A stretch of 64,000 nt of DNA from Gambelia wislizenii (Eukaryota > Chordata > Lepidosauria > Squamata > Crotaphytidae). Shown here piece by piece: positions 53,333 to 63,620 of this stretch. The stretch lies in contig JAUMIR010000003.1 in NCBI GenBank assembly GCA_030847615.1, forward strand, positions 192,953,149 through 193,017,148. Direction: 5' to 3'. How positions within the stretch are numbered: the stretch's first letter is position 1; each line of letters begins with the position of its first letter. Position numbers and translations under genes: made by a program. Under the pieces are notes generated by a model. The model searched no databases. It was not told where the DNA came from and saw only the letters and a list, made by a program, of their open reading frames with translations.

Positions 53333-54460
53333 TTGCTTTCAGTGGATCCAGGAGGTAATGGAAGGATAATCTGTGTTTTCTGTTCCAGATATGAGATACT
53401 GGGTACTGATTTGTGGCCACAGCTTTGTGTATTGGGCAGCACGACATGCCAAGAGGAGCCCTTTGGGTCCGCAGCTGGGTCTTGGAGACATTGCCTCTAT
53501 CAAATGGCTTGGCAAACAGGGCTTGAGGTGGAATGGTTTAATCTCTTTCCTGTTTCAGGAGCGTCGTGGACCTCCTCCGCATGTCCTGGTGATCCACCTT
53601 GGCAGCAATTATCTTGGCCTTTTGAAAGGCAGAGCTTTGATGCTACATGCCCTTGCTGACATGCGACGGATTAAGGCGGCGTGGCCGCAAACCTCTCTGA
53701 TTTGGTCTGACATCGTTCCACGACTCTCCTACCCAGGTGAAGGTGCCCCCAAGCTGTTGGACATTGCCCACAAAAAAGTGAACAAGGCGGTTTAGAGGGC
53801 TATGGATGACGGCCTTGGCCATTTCATCCAGTACCCGGGCATTTCATATAAATGCCCGGAGCTCTATAGGGTTGACGGGGTCCACTTGTCAGACACTGGG
53901 ATCCAGCTGTTTCTTGATGGTATGTGACAGGGGGTGAGGGCTGTCTTAGCTTCCCTTGTGGGGGATAGGGGCTAAGTAGACACTTGCCCCTATCTGTGGC
54001 AGGGAGTGGGGAGAGAATGATTTGGCGTTCACCTATGGCAACCTCAAATTGAGTGGTAGGATATCCTTCACTGAACTGTACCGGCATCTCAATGGATGGG
54101 GTGCAGCGAGGTAAGGTATCCTTAGGGCCAGCGTCGGGTGGGAGATCCTCACAGAAGCTACATGGCTTAGGGGTTTCCTTCCCGGTGCGGGGCCCTCCAG
54201 CAGATGGCGCCCAAGGGGAACCCCTGACACCGGGAGCCCCCTTGGGGCTCAGGTGAGTCGCCCAGGGACGCTGGGAGTTAGATCACTTGTGACCAACTGC
54301 CCATGTGCGTGCCCCCATGAGGGATCTCCCCCCTTTTTCCATACTTGACATACCACAAGAAAGTCACAATAAATAGAAAATATATCAATAAAATGGCCCA
54401 TATTTCAACCCAATCTTCTGTGTGTGGTCTCGTTATTTCATGTGTCAATCATTAAACTCA
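53333..54460 (+). mobile_element. DIRS/Ngaro-like retroelement, copy A, with SGNH hydrolase
   Basis: An SGNH hydrolase pseudogene (53373-53928) is followed by a non-coding part (53990-54340) that matches the inside of copy B at 58440-58780 in inverted orientation. The 3' end (AATAAAATGGCCCATATTTC, AACCCAATCTTCTGTGTGTG, GTCTCGTTATTTCATG) matches copy B's end at 58150-58083. The inverted terminal repeat of copy B is missing here. Vertebrate tyrosine-recombinase retrotransposons are known to carry such hydrolases. No recombinase, RT or RNase H is left in this copy, so the order is inferred. Confidence 0.6.
53373..53928 (+). pseudogene. SGNH hydrolase domain of a retroelement
   Basis: Reading from 53391 gives MRYWVLICGHSFVYWAARHA. 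Counting from 53373, block I is GHS at 15-17 (Ser nucleophile). Block III is HLGSNYL at 75-81, where the usual GGND reads GSNY (Asn kept, Asp lost). A conserved-looking LIWSDIVPRLSY block lies at 108-119. A TAG at 53793-53795 interrupts the frame, which then continues in phase to block V, VDGVHLSDTGIQLF, near 53870-53915 (catalytic Asp/His), and stops at 53928. All three catalytic blocks survive, with one nonsense change. It is not related in sequence to the CR1 ORF1 esterase except through these motifs. Confidence 0.8.
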
Positions 54461-56034
54461 CTTTAGTGGAATTTGTATTATTTGTTTGTATCTATTTTGT
54501 ATTTTCATTTGTTGCTTTGAGTTTGTCTACAATAACTGCTGAGTAGAAAAATTCTGCAAGCAAGTCCTGCACCATCCTCTCAGCAAGCCCTGGAGCTTTG
54601 GGAGACTATGTATGTGCTGGATCTTTTATAAAATATGCAGTATGGTTTCTGGATTTTAAAGTTGTTTTGTTGTTGTTGTTGTTGTTGCTGCTGCTGCTGT
54701 TCTTTTTTAAAGTTCATATAAATCTGCAAACTGTTGAAACTTTTGTAATTGTGTTTCCAACATTCCAGTATAGTGGAACCTTAGAACCCATGGAATTGGT
54801 ACATGTGCACAGGATTTCAACTTTCAGGTTGTACTTTAGTCTTAGAGCAAAAAAAAAAAAAAAAAAAAAAAGACTTTCTCTTTTCTTGCATGTATTATCC
54901 AGATATGTTCCATAATATTTGTTCTAAAATTTATGCCTTTCTTTTACTGGTTTATCCATCTCTGATGGGCAATTTGAGGTGCTGAAGCAGATCAAGAAGC
55001 ACAGCTTGTTGCTTGTTTAGCCCAGCTGCTGAGTAATTTCTGGAGAAATCAATACAGGATTGCTTCAGGTGTCCAGATTGTAAGCACAAAATTGGGGAGT
55101 AGCACTTTAATTTGCAAGCCGACCTTTTGCATTGATGTGTTTAAGGGCAGCAGAAAGGGAATACTGTCTGTTCAGTCAATAAAAGCAATGTCAAGACATC
55201 GGGAACCTCTAATGGATTACAAGTGCTAGAGAACTGGGCAGCATTAACAATATAGAAAGGAAATGTTGGTGCAACTTCTTCCGGTCTCTTTCTTTATTAC
55301 ACCCAAGCATCCTATTTAGGATTTTAATCAATGGTTGCTCTGCATACATTGCCCATTAAAAAGGCAAATATAAGCTTGGCTGTATAAAAATGTTACAGTA
55401 ATATGGTCATAGCTCCCACCACCACCAATGTTACTTCTTGTTTCTTTTTAAGACACCCAGGTTTCCTATATACATTTTTAATGGACGCCTACCATGTGTA
55501 CCATTAAAAGATCCCAAGCAATTAGAAAACCTATAAAGGAACTCTGGGTGCCATAAAATGATGGAATATGTCACTGAAAATAGTGTGTAATGCCATTACC
55601 GTATGCTTTCTTTTTCAGTTAGATTTTATGTATGCAGAATAACTTCTTTAGGTTGTGCATTTTTCTTAAGTACTTTTCTACAGTGAGTATAACTAAGATA
55701 GAAAGATTCTAGAATAATGCTGAAGGGAGGGTTGAGTGATTCCCAGACCAGCCCGTGCCACCCTGTGCAATACTGCAAATGATTCTGGGCCCCATGGAGT
55801 GGTCTTTTGGTCACAGAGCACAGCACTCAGAATAGCTTTCATCTAGAGTCCTACAAGTGGGTCTTGATCATATAATGTATAGGGTGGGTGGTAGTGTAAA
55901 AAATACCTTTAAATCTTCTTGTCCTTGATAAATAAAGCTATCTCAACACACCAGAACATCTGATTTTTCACACTTTTCTGCCTCTGTGAAAAATTAATTT
56001 GCCAAAAAAAATAATAATAATAAAATTGACCAAA
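54461..56034. other. Unassigned DNA with simple repeats
   Basis: Contains (TTG)n/(CTG)n at 54663-54700 and an A-run at 54849-54871. No gene recognised. Confidence 0.45.
54849..54871. repeat. A-run
   Basis: About 23 A residues. Confidence 0.95.
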
Positions 56035-56235
56035 CCCCAGCATTTCTATTTTATTTACTTACTTACTTATTTACTTAATTTATATACTGCTTTTCTCTCA
56101 ATTGGGACCCAAAGCAGTTTACACTGTATGTTGAAACAATATAGCTAAAACAATTAAAAAGCATTAAACAATAATCCACTTGAAAACAATAATTTAGAAC
56201 AGTTTAAAATACATTAAAACCTCTTACACATTAAG
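56035..56235 (-). repeat. L2-type 3' tail
   Basis: TATTTTATTTACTTACTTAC, TTTATATACTGCTTTTCTCT and CAATTGGGACCCAAAGCAGT followed by TTTACA is the reversed 3' end of an L2-like LINE or its SINE partner. Confidence 0.65.
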
Positions 56236-56254
56236 AACCAACATAGAGACCTTG

Positions 56255-56402
56255 GACAAGTCACACACTCTCAACCTCAAAGGAAGGTAAAGGTAAGCCC
56301 TCTCTGAACAAATCTTGCCAAGAAAACTTGGCAAGAAATGATAGCTTTGCCTTAGGATTGCTATAGATCAGAAACTACTTGAAGGCACACAACAACAACA
56401 AT
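56255..56402 (+). mobile_element. CORE-SINE, 5'-truncated
   Basis: GACCTTGGACAAGTCACACA, CTCTCAACCTCAAAGGAAGG, CTTGCCAAGAAAA and CTTGAAGGCACACAACAACA. The tRNA-like head is missing, probably replaced by the L2-type tail. Confidence 0.8.
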
Positions 56403-56451
56403 GGTTGTACTACCCTGGCCAGTTAAAAGTGGAAGCCCTGTTTAAATGAGG

Positions 56452-56668
56452 ATGCATCTACACTGTAGAAATAATGCAGTTTGACACCACTTTTAGTGCT
56501 GTAGCTCCATCCTATGCAGTCATGGAATTTGTAGTTTTACAAGGGCTTTAGTCTTTTCTGCCAGAGTATTGGTGCCTCACAAAACTACAAATCCCAGGAG
56601 TCTGTAGGTTGGCGCCATGGCAGTTAAAGTGGTGTCAAATTGCATTATTTCTACCATGTAGAAGCACC
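56452..56668. mobile_element. hAT-like MITE
   Basis: Left GCATCTACACTGTAGAAATA, ATGCAGTTTGACACCACTTT is mirrored at the right by AAAGTGGTGTCAAATTGCAT and TATTTCTACCATGTAGAAGC. A second inner inverted pair (TTTGTAGTTTTACAAG and CACAAAACTACAAATCCCAG) lies inside. From memory it resembles a very common MITE of lizard genomes. Confidence 0.8.
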
Positions 56669-56689
56669 CTAAGGATGTCTTTGCCTCCT

Positions 56690-57125
56690 GGCAAAAAGAT
56701 CAGGGAGGGGACCAACTGTGTCTCCCTTAGCCTGAGAAAGTTTCACCATGAAAGTGTCTCTTCAGTCTTCACCATATGTAGTGAAGTGGTGAGATCAAGT
56801 GAAAGTCTTCCCCTGAAGATCTTAAAACTTGGGTATGCTCATATAGGGAGAGATAGTCTTTCAAATAGCCTGGACCTAAGCTATATAGGGCTTTATATAT
56901 TATAACCAGTACTTTAAATTCTGCCCAGAAATGAACCAATAGCCATTGAAGCTGTTTCAGCAAGGGAGTTATATTCTCCAGCACTGGTCAGGAGTCTAGC
57001 CACAGCATGTTGGACCTCCAGATGTTTTGAAATAGTTCCCAAATTGTTACAAAGGCAGCCTCACGTAGAGTGTGTTACAGTAGTCCAAACAGGGTTTAAT
57101 CCAAATGGAATATAATAAATGCATG
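56690..57125 (-). mobile_element. L2 LINE C-terminal fragment
   Basis: The minus-strand frame 56984-56769 reads ITPLLKQLQWLLVHFWAEFK, VLVIIYKALYSLGPGYLKDY and LRSSGEDF, matching the C-terminal zone of the 60.4-kb L2 (ITPVLKALHWLPISFKAQYK...). Upstream, 57105-57060 matches the 'LDYCN.LY.GLPL' region. Decayed. Confidence 0.85.
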
Positions 57126-57345
57126 TGTGCAGAAAACAATGCATTTTCTTCTGAAAGTATAAAGTTCATTAAAACACTGTTTAAAAATCTCAGAATCTTT
57201 CCCAATGAGCAGAAAACATTTAAAATTATCTATTTTCGCAAACAAAAACAAATTTGGTAAGTGAAGATTTAGATCCTTATTAGGCAGTCCAGAGTATCTG
57301 TGGAGTGAGAGCATACATGGTGTATGTGACTGACAACCTGTATTA
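57126..57345. other. Unassigned spacer
   Basis: No feature recognised. Confidence 0.4.
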
Positions 57346-58021
57346 TACAGTAGCTCCCCCATATCTGCTGATGCACCATCCATTGTTCAATTATCCATGG
57401 ACAGTGACAAGGGGGTGGATGGGGGAGGGAGGGAATGGCACTGGTGGGGAGTGTGGCATGGGCAAAGGAAGAGGCCTGGGAGGCCATGGCGGTGGCACAG
57501 GTGATGGGGTGTGTGGCATTGGCAGAGGCTGTTGTGGTGGTTGGGCATGTGGTAATGGCATTGACAGAGGCCATGGTGGTGGGAAGCATGTGATAGTGGC
57601 AGGGGTGTGCATCAGTGGTGTTGGCAGAGGCCACAGTGGTGAGGGGCATGTGGTGGTGGCAGGGCTCATTGTGTTGTCAGAGGCCATGACGGAGGCACAG
57701 ATGATGGTGGGGGCATGGTGTGTGGTGGTGGCATCGGTGGAGGCCTGGGAGGTGGAAGCGTTGGTGGAGGCACAGGGGTGGTACTCGTTGTGGTGGTGGT
57801 GGGTCACACGGTGGTGCCGCACAACAGTGCTGCATGCAGTGGCAGCATAGGAGGAGGACGCCTGGGAGGACGCAGCCTAGGTGGGCCAGGTTGCAGCAGT
57901 GGCCTGGGCCATTAGACTTCCTCCCTCCCTTCCTCCTCGTTCAGGGTGTTCACTATTATCCACAGAATTCACCATCCACGGGGGGGGACCAATCCCCCAT
58001 GGATGCGGGGATGCTACTGTA
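57346..58021. mobile_element. GC-rich Tigger-like element with TA target, 676 bp
   Basis: The ends are CAGTAGCTCCCCCATATCTG at the left and, read inward from the right, CAGTAGCATCCCCGCATCCA, both flanked by TA. The interior is a degenerate array of GTGGTGGCAGGG-, GGCCATGG- and GGTGGGG-like words. Long Gly-, Thr/His- or Pro-rich frames (for example 57305-57850 plus, 57822-57391 minus) come from the array. Its relative at 46691-47244 lies in the opposite orientation. Confidence 0.7.
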
Positions 58022-58079
58022 TTTACAAAGCATTCATCTTTGGTGGGAAAAAAAACCACTCCTTTTATTTCATTTAATG

Positions 58080-59285
58080 ATTGATGCATGAAATAATGAG
58101 ACCAGACACAGAAGATTGGGTTGAAATACAGGCCACTTTATTGTTATCTTACCTTTTATTGTCTATTATAAATTCTTTGAAACAGAAGATGTCTTGAGAT
58201 AATGCCAGCCCTTCAAAGAAAGAGTAGTTCTTCTCCCTAAAGGAGGACACATGGACACTCTAAGCCCATCCCTACTGAGTCCTCTTTTGATCACACTAGT
58301 TATTTTTGCTCCATAGGTGAATACAGATTACAGACACCCCCTGGAGCTTTAAGAATGGTAGATCCAGGGGAGGTGATTTAATGATGGGCATGGAGACAAG
58401 CACAGGGGTTGGCCCATATGCAAACCTGTAGAGGGGAGATCCATTGCGGGGGGCAGCTGGTGCAGATGGTCACCTATCTCCCAGCTTCCCTGGGCGACTC
58501 ACCTGAGCCCTGAAGGGGATCCCGGTACGTGGGGTTCCCTTCGGGCACCATCTGCTGGAAGGCCTGGCACCGGACCGCAAATCCTCAAGCCATATAGCTT
58601 CTTAGAAGGATTGCAACCCAATGCTGGCCCCAAGGATAGCCTAAATTGCTGCACCCCATCCGTTAAGATGCCGGTACAGTTCAGTAAGGTCCATCCTTCC
58701 ACTCAACTTGAGGTTGCCATAGGTGAACACCAGACCATTGTCTCCCCACTCCCTGCAAGTGACCGCCTATTTAACGAACCACACCCTGAGCCAATTGTCC
58801 AAGTCCCAAGCAACAGTATGGGGTAGACAAAACACCCCTCATAAAAGAGTAGGTAAAAATTCCTACCCGTCCCATGACGCGACCAGAATTCTCATACTGT
58901 GGCAGTGGTGGGTGGGTGGGTTTCAATCCAGTGGAAAAGAGGAGGAAGCCAGGGTCAGCAAAGGGTAAAATAGGCCCTGCCTGAGCCCCACCCCTGTCTC
59001 CTCCTAGCCAGGGTGTAGCTACACCCTGGCCAACCCCTGTGCTTGTCTCCATGCCCATCATTAAAACACCTCCCCTGGATCTACCATTCTTAAAGATTCG
59101 GGGGGTGTCTGTAATCTGTATTCACCTATGGAGCAAAAATAACTAGTGTGATCAAAAGAGGACTCAGTAGGGATGGGCTTAGTGTCCATGTGTCCTCCTT
59201 TAGGGAGAAGAGCTACTCTTTCTTTGAAGGGCTGGCATTATCTCAAGACATATTCTGTTTCAAAGAATCTATAATCCAAAGTCCA
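58080..59285 (-). mobile_element. DIRS-like retroelement, copy B, with inverted terminal repeats
   Basis: 58170-58424 and 59025-59278 are inverse copies of one another (about 255 bp, containing TTGAGATAATGCCAGCCCTT, GATCACACTAGTTATTTTTG, CTCCATAGGTGAATACAGAT and GATCCAGGGGAGGTG). Between them, 58440-58780 matches copy A (53990-54340) in reverse. Beyond the left repeat a further end (AATAAAGTGGCCTGTATTTC on the minus strand) matches copy A's 3' end. Inverted terminal repeats with one longer side are the DIRS layout. No coding domain survives, so this is an internally deleted copy. Confidence 0.7.
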
Positions 59286-59494
59286 ACTGAAGATAAAAGA
59301 TCATAAGGAGGGAGAATAGAAGACTTGAAGTTGCCCATCACCAGTTGACATTTGGACTGCAGATTCAGCAGGTGCACAGATCACTGAGTCTTTCCTTGTA
59401 TGGTAAAGAGGCATTGTATTCCCTTATGAAAAAGAGGTCTTATATTTCTATTTACATGATAGCAGTTTTTTTCTAGACAGCTGGCATGGTGTAG
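59286..59494. other. Unassigned spacer
   Basis: No feature recognised. Confidence 0.4.
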
Positions 59495-59715
59495 TGAGGC
59501 CCTATTGGCACATTGGTTAAATGCTGGTATTGCAGGCACAATGTTGTGAGTTCCATCCTACAGGGCTCCAAGGTTTACTCAGCCTTCCATCCTTCTGTAG
59601 GTTGGTAAAATGAGTACCCAGCTTGTTGCGGGCAATTAGCTAATGAATTATAAAATGCTTAGGGAGTGCTTTGCACTGATAAGAGGTATAGAAATATATA
59701 TGCTATTGCTATTGC
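59495..59715 (+). mobile_element. tRNA-derived SINE
   Basis: Head CCCTATTGGCACATTGGTTA, a decayed B box (GTGAGTTCCATCC), CAAGGTTTACTCAGCCTTCC, AAAATGAGTACCCAGCTTGT, GGGCAATTAGC, AGGGAGTGCTTTGCACTGAT and a GCTATTGCTATTGCT tail. Same family as the minus-strand copy at 33575. Confidence 0.88.
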
Positions 59716-59943
59716 TGGTGCTATGCTACAGTGGTTAGACTGCTGGACTAAGAATCTGCAGGACATAGTTTGAATCCCTATGGAAACCCACTGAGTGACT
59801 TTGGGCAAGTCATACTCTCTCAGCCACAGAGGAATGTAAAGACAAACCATTTCTGAACAAATGTTGCCAAGAAAACCCTGTGATAAGTTCACCATAGGGT
59901 TGCCATAGGTTGAAAATGACTTAAAGGCACACCACCACCACAT
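59716..59943 (+). mobile_element. CORE-SINE (MIR-type core)
   Basis: Head GGTGCTATGCTACAGTGGTT, GTTTGAATCCC B box, CCCACTGAGTGACTTTGGGC, AAGTCATACTCTCTCAGCC, TTGCCAAGAAAACCC and a tail GGCACACCACCACCA. It follows directly on the preceding SINE's tail. Confidence 0.92.
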
Positions 59944-60397
59944 TTTTTTTAATTTTGTATTGATACATATAAATAAGTAGCTGCAAATTATGTGTGAACC
60001 TGTGTCCTTTTTGTCCTTAGGATTTATTTATTTGGTTACCACTACTTTTTGGCAAGGCATAAGTGACTACCATAAGATAGTGTAAGTAAAAGACAGGGGA
60101 TGAAAATATTTTCCAACAGTTTCAAACAGATCTGACAAATTGATTTGGTATGATAATAATAATAATAACAAAAATAATAAAATTTTATTTCTATCCCACC
60201 CCTCTGCAACGCAATCGGGGCGGCTTACAATATAAAAACTCCATAATCACAATACCCTAGCCCACCCACCCCTTAAAACAATATTAAATTATGAAGGATT
60301 AAAAACATACAATAATTAAAAATATATAAGTTAGAAGAAAAAATTAAAGAATACAATCACAGCCCAGAAAGGACAGCCGAATCTTGGCCCGGGATAA

Positions 60398-63300
60398 TTA
60401 TTCAGGAAAGGCCTGCCGGAAAAGATCCGTCTTGACAGCTTTTTTAAAGCTGTCTAAGGTGGTAATAAGATGGATTTTGTCCAGTAGGCCATTCCATAAT
60501 CTGGGAGCAGCAGCAGAGAAGGCCCTCTGGGAGGTCACCGACAGCCTTGTTTTCATAGGCTGTAACAGATTCCTCCCAGAGGACTGAAGTGTGCGGGGAG
60601 GGTCGTATGGAAGGAGGTGGTCCCGGAGGTAAGTTGGCCCCAAGCCATGTAGGGCTTTAAAGGTCATAACCAACACCTTGTACTGTGCCTTGAAACTAAT
60701 AGGCAGCCAGTGGAGAGCTTTTAGCACAGGTGTTATATGCTCTCTTCTGGAAACGCCAGAAATCAACCTGGCTGCCATGTTCTGGACTAGTTGAAGTTTT
60801 TGAGTCAAGCACAAGGGTAGCCCCATGTAGAGCGCATTACAGAAATCCAGATGGGAGGTTACCAGTGCATGTACCACAGTTTTGAGGTCCCTAGTTTCCA
60901 GGAAAGGGCGCAGCTGGCATATCAGCCTAAGTTGATAACAGGCACTCCTGACCGTCGCATTAACCTGATTAGTCATCTGGAGCGACGGGTCCAAGAGCAC
61001 CCCCAGACTGCGAACACAATCCTTGGAGGAGAGTGTAGTTCCATCCAGGATTAGAAGTTGTATTCCCAGACCTGGTTTCGGGCCTGTAACTGTTAGTACC
61101 TCCATTTTGTCTGAATTCAGTCTCAATTTGTTTTTCCTCATCCAGTCCATTACTGCTTTAAGACAATCATTGAGAGGAGAGATGCCACCTGAAGTCAAAG
61201 CTGATGACCAAGACATGGAGAAGTATATCTGGGTGTCATCAGCATACTGATGACACCGCACTCCATGCCTCCAAATGATCTCTCCCAGCGGCTTCATATA
61301 AATGTTAAATAGCATCGGGGACAGAATGGCACCCTGAGGAACGGCACAGTTAAGCTCTATTCTGGTAGAGCAACTGTCCCCGAGCCTCACCCTCTGGGAT
61401 CTGCCCGAGAGGAAGGAATGGAACCACTGCAACGCAGTGCCTCCAATTCCTAACTCCATCAGGCGATCCAAAAGGATGGAATGGTCTATTGTATCAAAGG
61501 CCGCTGAGAGGTCCAAGAGCACTAACAGGGTCACATTACCCCTCTTGATCCCCAAGCGGAGGTCATCAGCCAGAGCAACCATGGCAGTCTCCACGCCATA
61601 TCCTGTCCTAAAGCCAGTTTGAAATGGATCTAGATAATCGGTTTCATCCAAGACAGCTTGGAGTTGGGAAGCGACCGCCCTCTCAATCACTTTGCTTAGA
61701 AAAGGCAGCAAGGAGACTGGCCTATAGTTGTTCCTGTCCAAGGGGTCCAGGGAAGGCTTTTTCAGGAGCGGCTTAATCACCGCTTCCTTCAGACAAGGTG
61801 GAAGGGACCCCTACCTGAAGGATGCATTGATAATATCCCTAAGGAGTACTCTCGATGTGTCACCCCCTTGGGTGGCCAGCCAAGATGGACAGGGATCGAG
61901 GGGACAGATCGTTTTCCTCACTCTACCAAGGAGCTTGTCCACCTCATCGGTACTCATAGATTGAAGCTGATCCAATAAAATTTCATAAACGGAGTTGCTG
62001 GACACCTCGTCTATAGATTCATTCATAACACTGGCATCTAAGTCGGCTCTTATCCGAGAGATTTTATCTGCAAAGTTGGTGTGAAATGCATCACAGCAGG
62101 CCGTTGTCAGGTTGAGTAATGGGTTCTGCACAGGTGGAATCTGCGTCAGCTCCCCCACCACCCTAAACAGTTATGCTGGAAGGGACTCTGCAGATGCGAT
62201 ACGTGTAGTGGAGAAAGACTTCTGCGCCGCATGTATCGCCTCTCGATAAGAATCAAGGAAATTCCTATGACGAGTCTTGTCAGCTAAGAGTCGAGTCTTC
62301 CGCAAGGTGCGCTCTAGTCGTTGTCCAGCCTGCTTCATCTTCCTAAGCTCCTCTGAGTACCAGGGCTTATGGTTAGGAGCAGGCTGGAAAGGACGCTTGG
62401 GAGTGATTGTGTCAATAGCCTTGGTGAGGTCAGTGTTCCAAATATTAACCAAAGCTTCAACAGAATCACTGGCGTTACCAACCATTAAACCCTCCAAGGC
62501 TTTCTGGAATCCAATTGGTTCCATTAGACTTCGAGGGCGGACCATTCTAATAGGTCCACCACCCCTGGTGGGGCAGACAGTGGCTCTTAGCTCCATCTTG
62601 ACCAGGAAATGATTCGTCCATGACAATGCAGAGGTTTCAATAACCTCCGCCCATGGATATTCCTGTTCCGTACTAAAGGCCGCATCGAGGGTATGACCTG
62701 CACAGTGAGTAGGCCCGACAACCAATTGGGATAGGCCCATGTTTGTCATGGATTCCATGAACTCCTGAGCTGCGTCAGTTAGATTTAGTAAGCTGGTCTC
62801 GAGTGGGATGTTGAAGTCACCAAGATCTAAAAGTCTGGGCGACTCCAGCAGCAACTCTGAGACCATCTGTGTTAGCTCGGTTAGGGAGTCTGTTAGACAA
62901 CGGGATGGCCGGTATACTAACAGAATCCCTAAGCTATCCCTGGACCTCAGGCTTAGGTACATACACTCGCCCACTTTTCCTTACCTGCTCACTAACTGAG
63001 TACCAAGCTGGGAGTGCCTGCACCCAAGTCGCAGCACTGGCCTCTCCCAGCCAGGTCTCCGTAAAGCATGCCAGGTCGGCAGCCTCATCCAATAAAAGGT
63101 CATGGATAATATGCGTCTTGTTTTTAACCGACCTGGCATTGCAAAGGAGCAGAGTAAGGGTCTGTGGAATGGTTGGTGTGCTCTCCAATTTATTCTGGGA
63201 AACAGAGTGAACTGAAGGCAGGATAGGTATTAAACATCGATCCCACCTTCTTTTGTAACAATTTTTCACTCTGTTGCTGCCATACCTTCCCTTCCCCCAC
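60398..63300 (-). pseudogene. L2 ORF2 (endonuclease and reverse transcriptase), lightly damaged
   Basis: The endonuclease start lies in the frame 63407-62934 (LLLCNARSVKNKTHII, then CFTETWLGE). A frame change near 62960-62980 moves reading to 62974-62171, with ILLVYRPSR, LGDFNIP and, at the catalytic SDH position, SWTNH (AAT where GAT is expected). A TAA at 62173-62171 and a TAG at 61813-61811 lie in phase with the next parts. The RT frame 61780-60398 (460 codons) has NNYRPVSLL (18-26), LDLSAAFDTIDH (89-100), VPQGAILSP (147-155) and an intact YADDTQIY (179-186), then the C-terminal LDFCNALYMGLPL, MAARLISG, ITPVLKALHWLP and AAPRLWN blocks. RT chemistry could be intact; the endonuclease is probably dead. 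Confidence 0.93.
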
Positions 63301-63339
63301 ACAAACTCAATTCCCACTCCCAGATTGTTCCCGGCCCCT

Positions 63340-63606
63340 GGTAGGTGTTCCTGGGGTAGGGGTGGTGGAGTGACTTTTAAGGCCAGCCACTCCTGGCCAC
63401 ACCCCAACTCCCTGCTCAGCTGCTCTTACGCCGGTGTAAAGGGAAAGGAAGGCTTCCTTGCAGTCCTCCAGAGTCTTCGCTGGCTGGCTGGCTGGCTGGC
63501 TTGCTGGTAGGTGCTCCTGGGGTGGTGGTGGTGGAGTGACTTTTAAGGCCAGCCACTCCTGGCCACACCCCAACTCCCTGCTCAGCTGCCCTTACCCCGG
63601 TGTAAA
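63340..63606. repeat. 166-bp tandem duplication in the L2 5' UTR
   Basis: GGAGTGACTTTTAAGGCCAG and its surroundings (about 100 bp) occur at 63368 and 63534, nearly identical, with a GGCT microsatellite (63480-63503) between. This is typical of tandem promoter units in LINE 5' UTRs. Confidence 0.9.
63480..63503. repeat. (GGCT)n microsatellite
   Basis: Five to six GGCT units between the two 5' UTR repeats. Confidence 0.95.
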
Positions 63607-63620
63607 GGGATATAGTCGTG

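Larger units (their letters stand above)
60153..63620 (-). mobile_element. Near-full-length L2 LINE
   Basis: The element runs on the minus strand from a 5' UTR with a 166-bp tandem duplication (63340-63606), through one long ORF2 (endonuclease, linker, RT, C-terminus), to a 3' UTR. It ends at 60153 in AATAAAATTTTATTATT and a TTATTATTATTA repeat, the L2-type end. No separate ORF1 is seen between the UTR repeats and ORF2. The coding region has one frame change and two nonsense codons; the RT itself is open for 460 codons. It is the best-preserved element of the window after the CR1 and is probably a relatively recent insertion. Confidence 0.95.

Noticed and set aside
54598..54915. 105-codon frame with Leu- and Lys-runs
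   Set aside because: It is made by the TTG/CTG repeat and the A-run.
57305..57850. Glycine-rich 181-codon frame, and Thr/His-rich frames on the other strand
   Set aside because: They lie in the degenerate GTG/CAC array of a Tigger-like element, with frames open in several phases. This is a composition effect.
59495..59560. tRNA gene
   Set aside because: Only decayed A- and B-box regions are present, with no cloverleaf. The body continues as a SINE, as at 33.6 kb.
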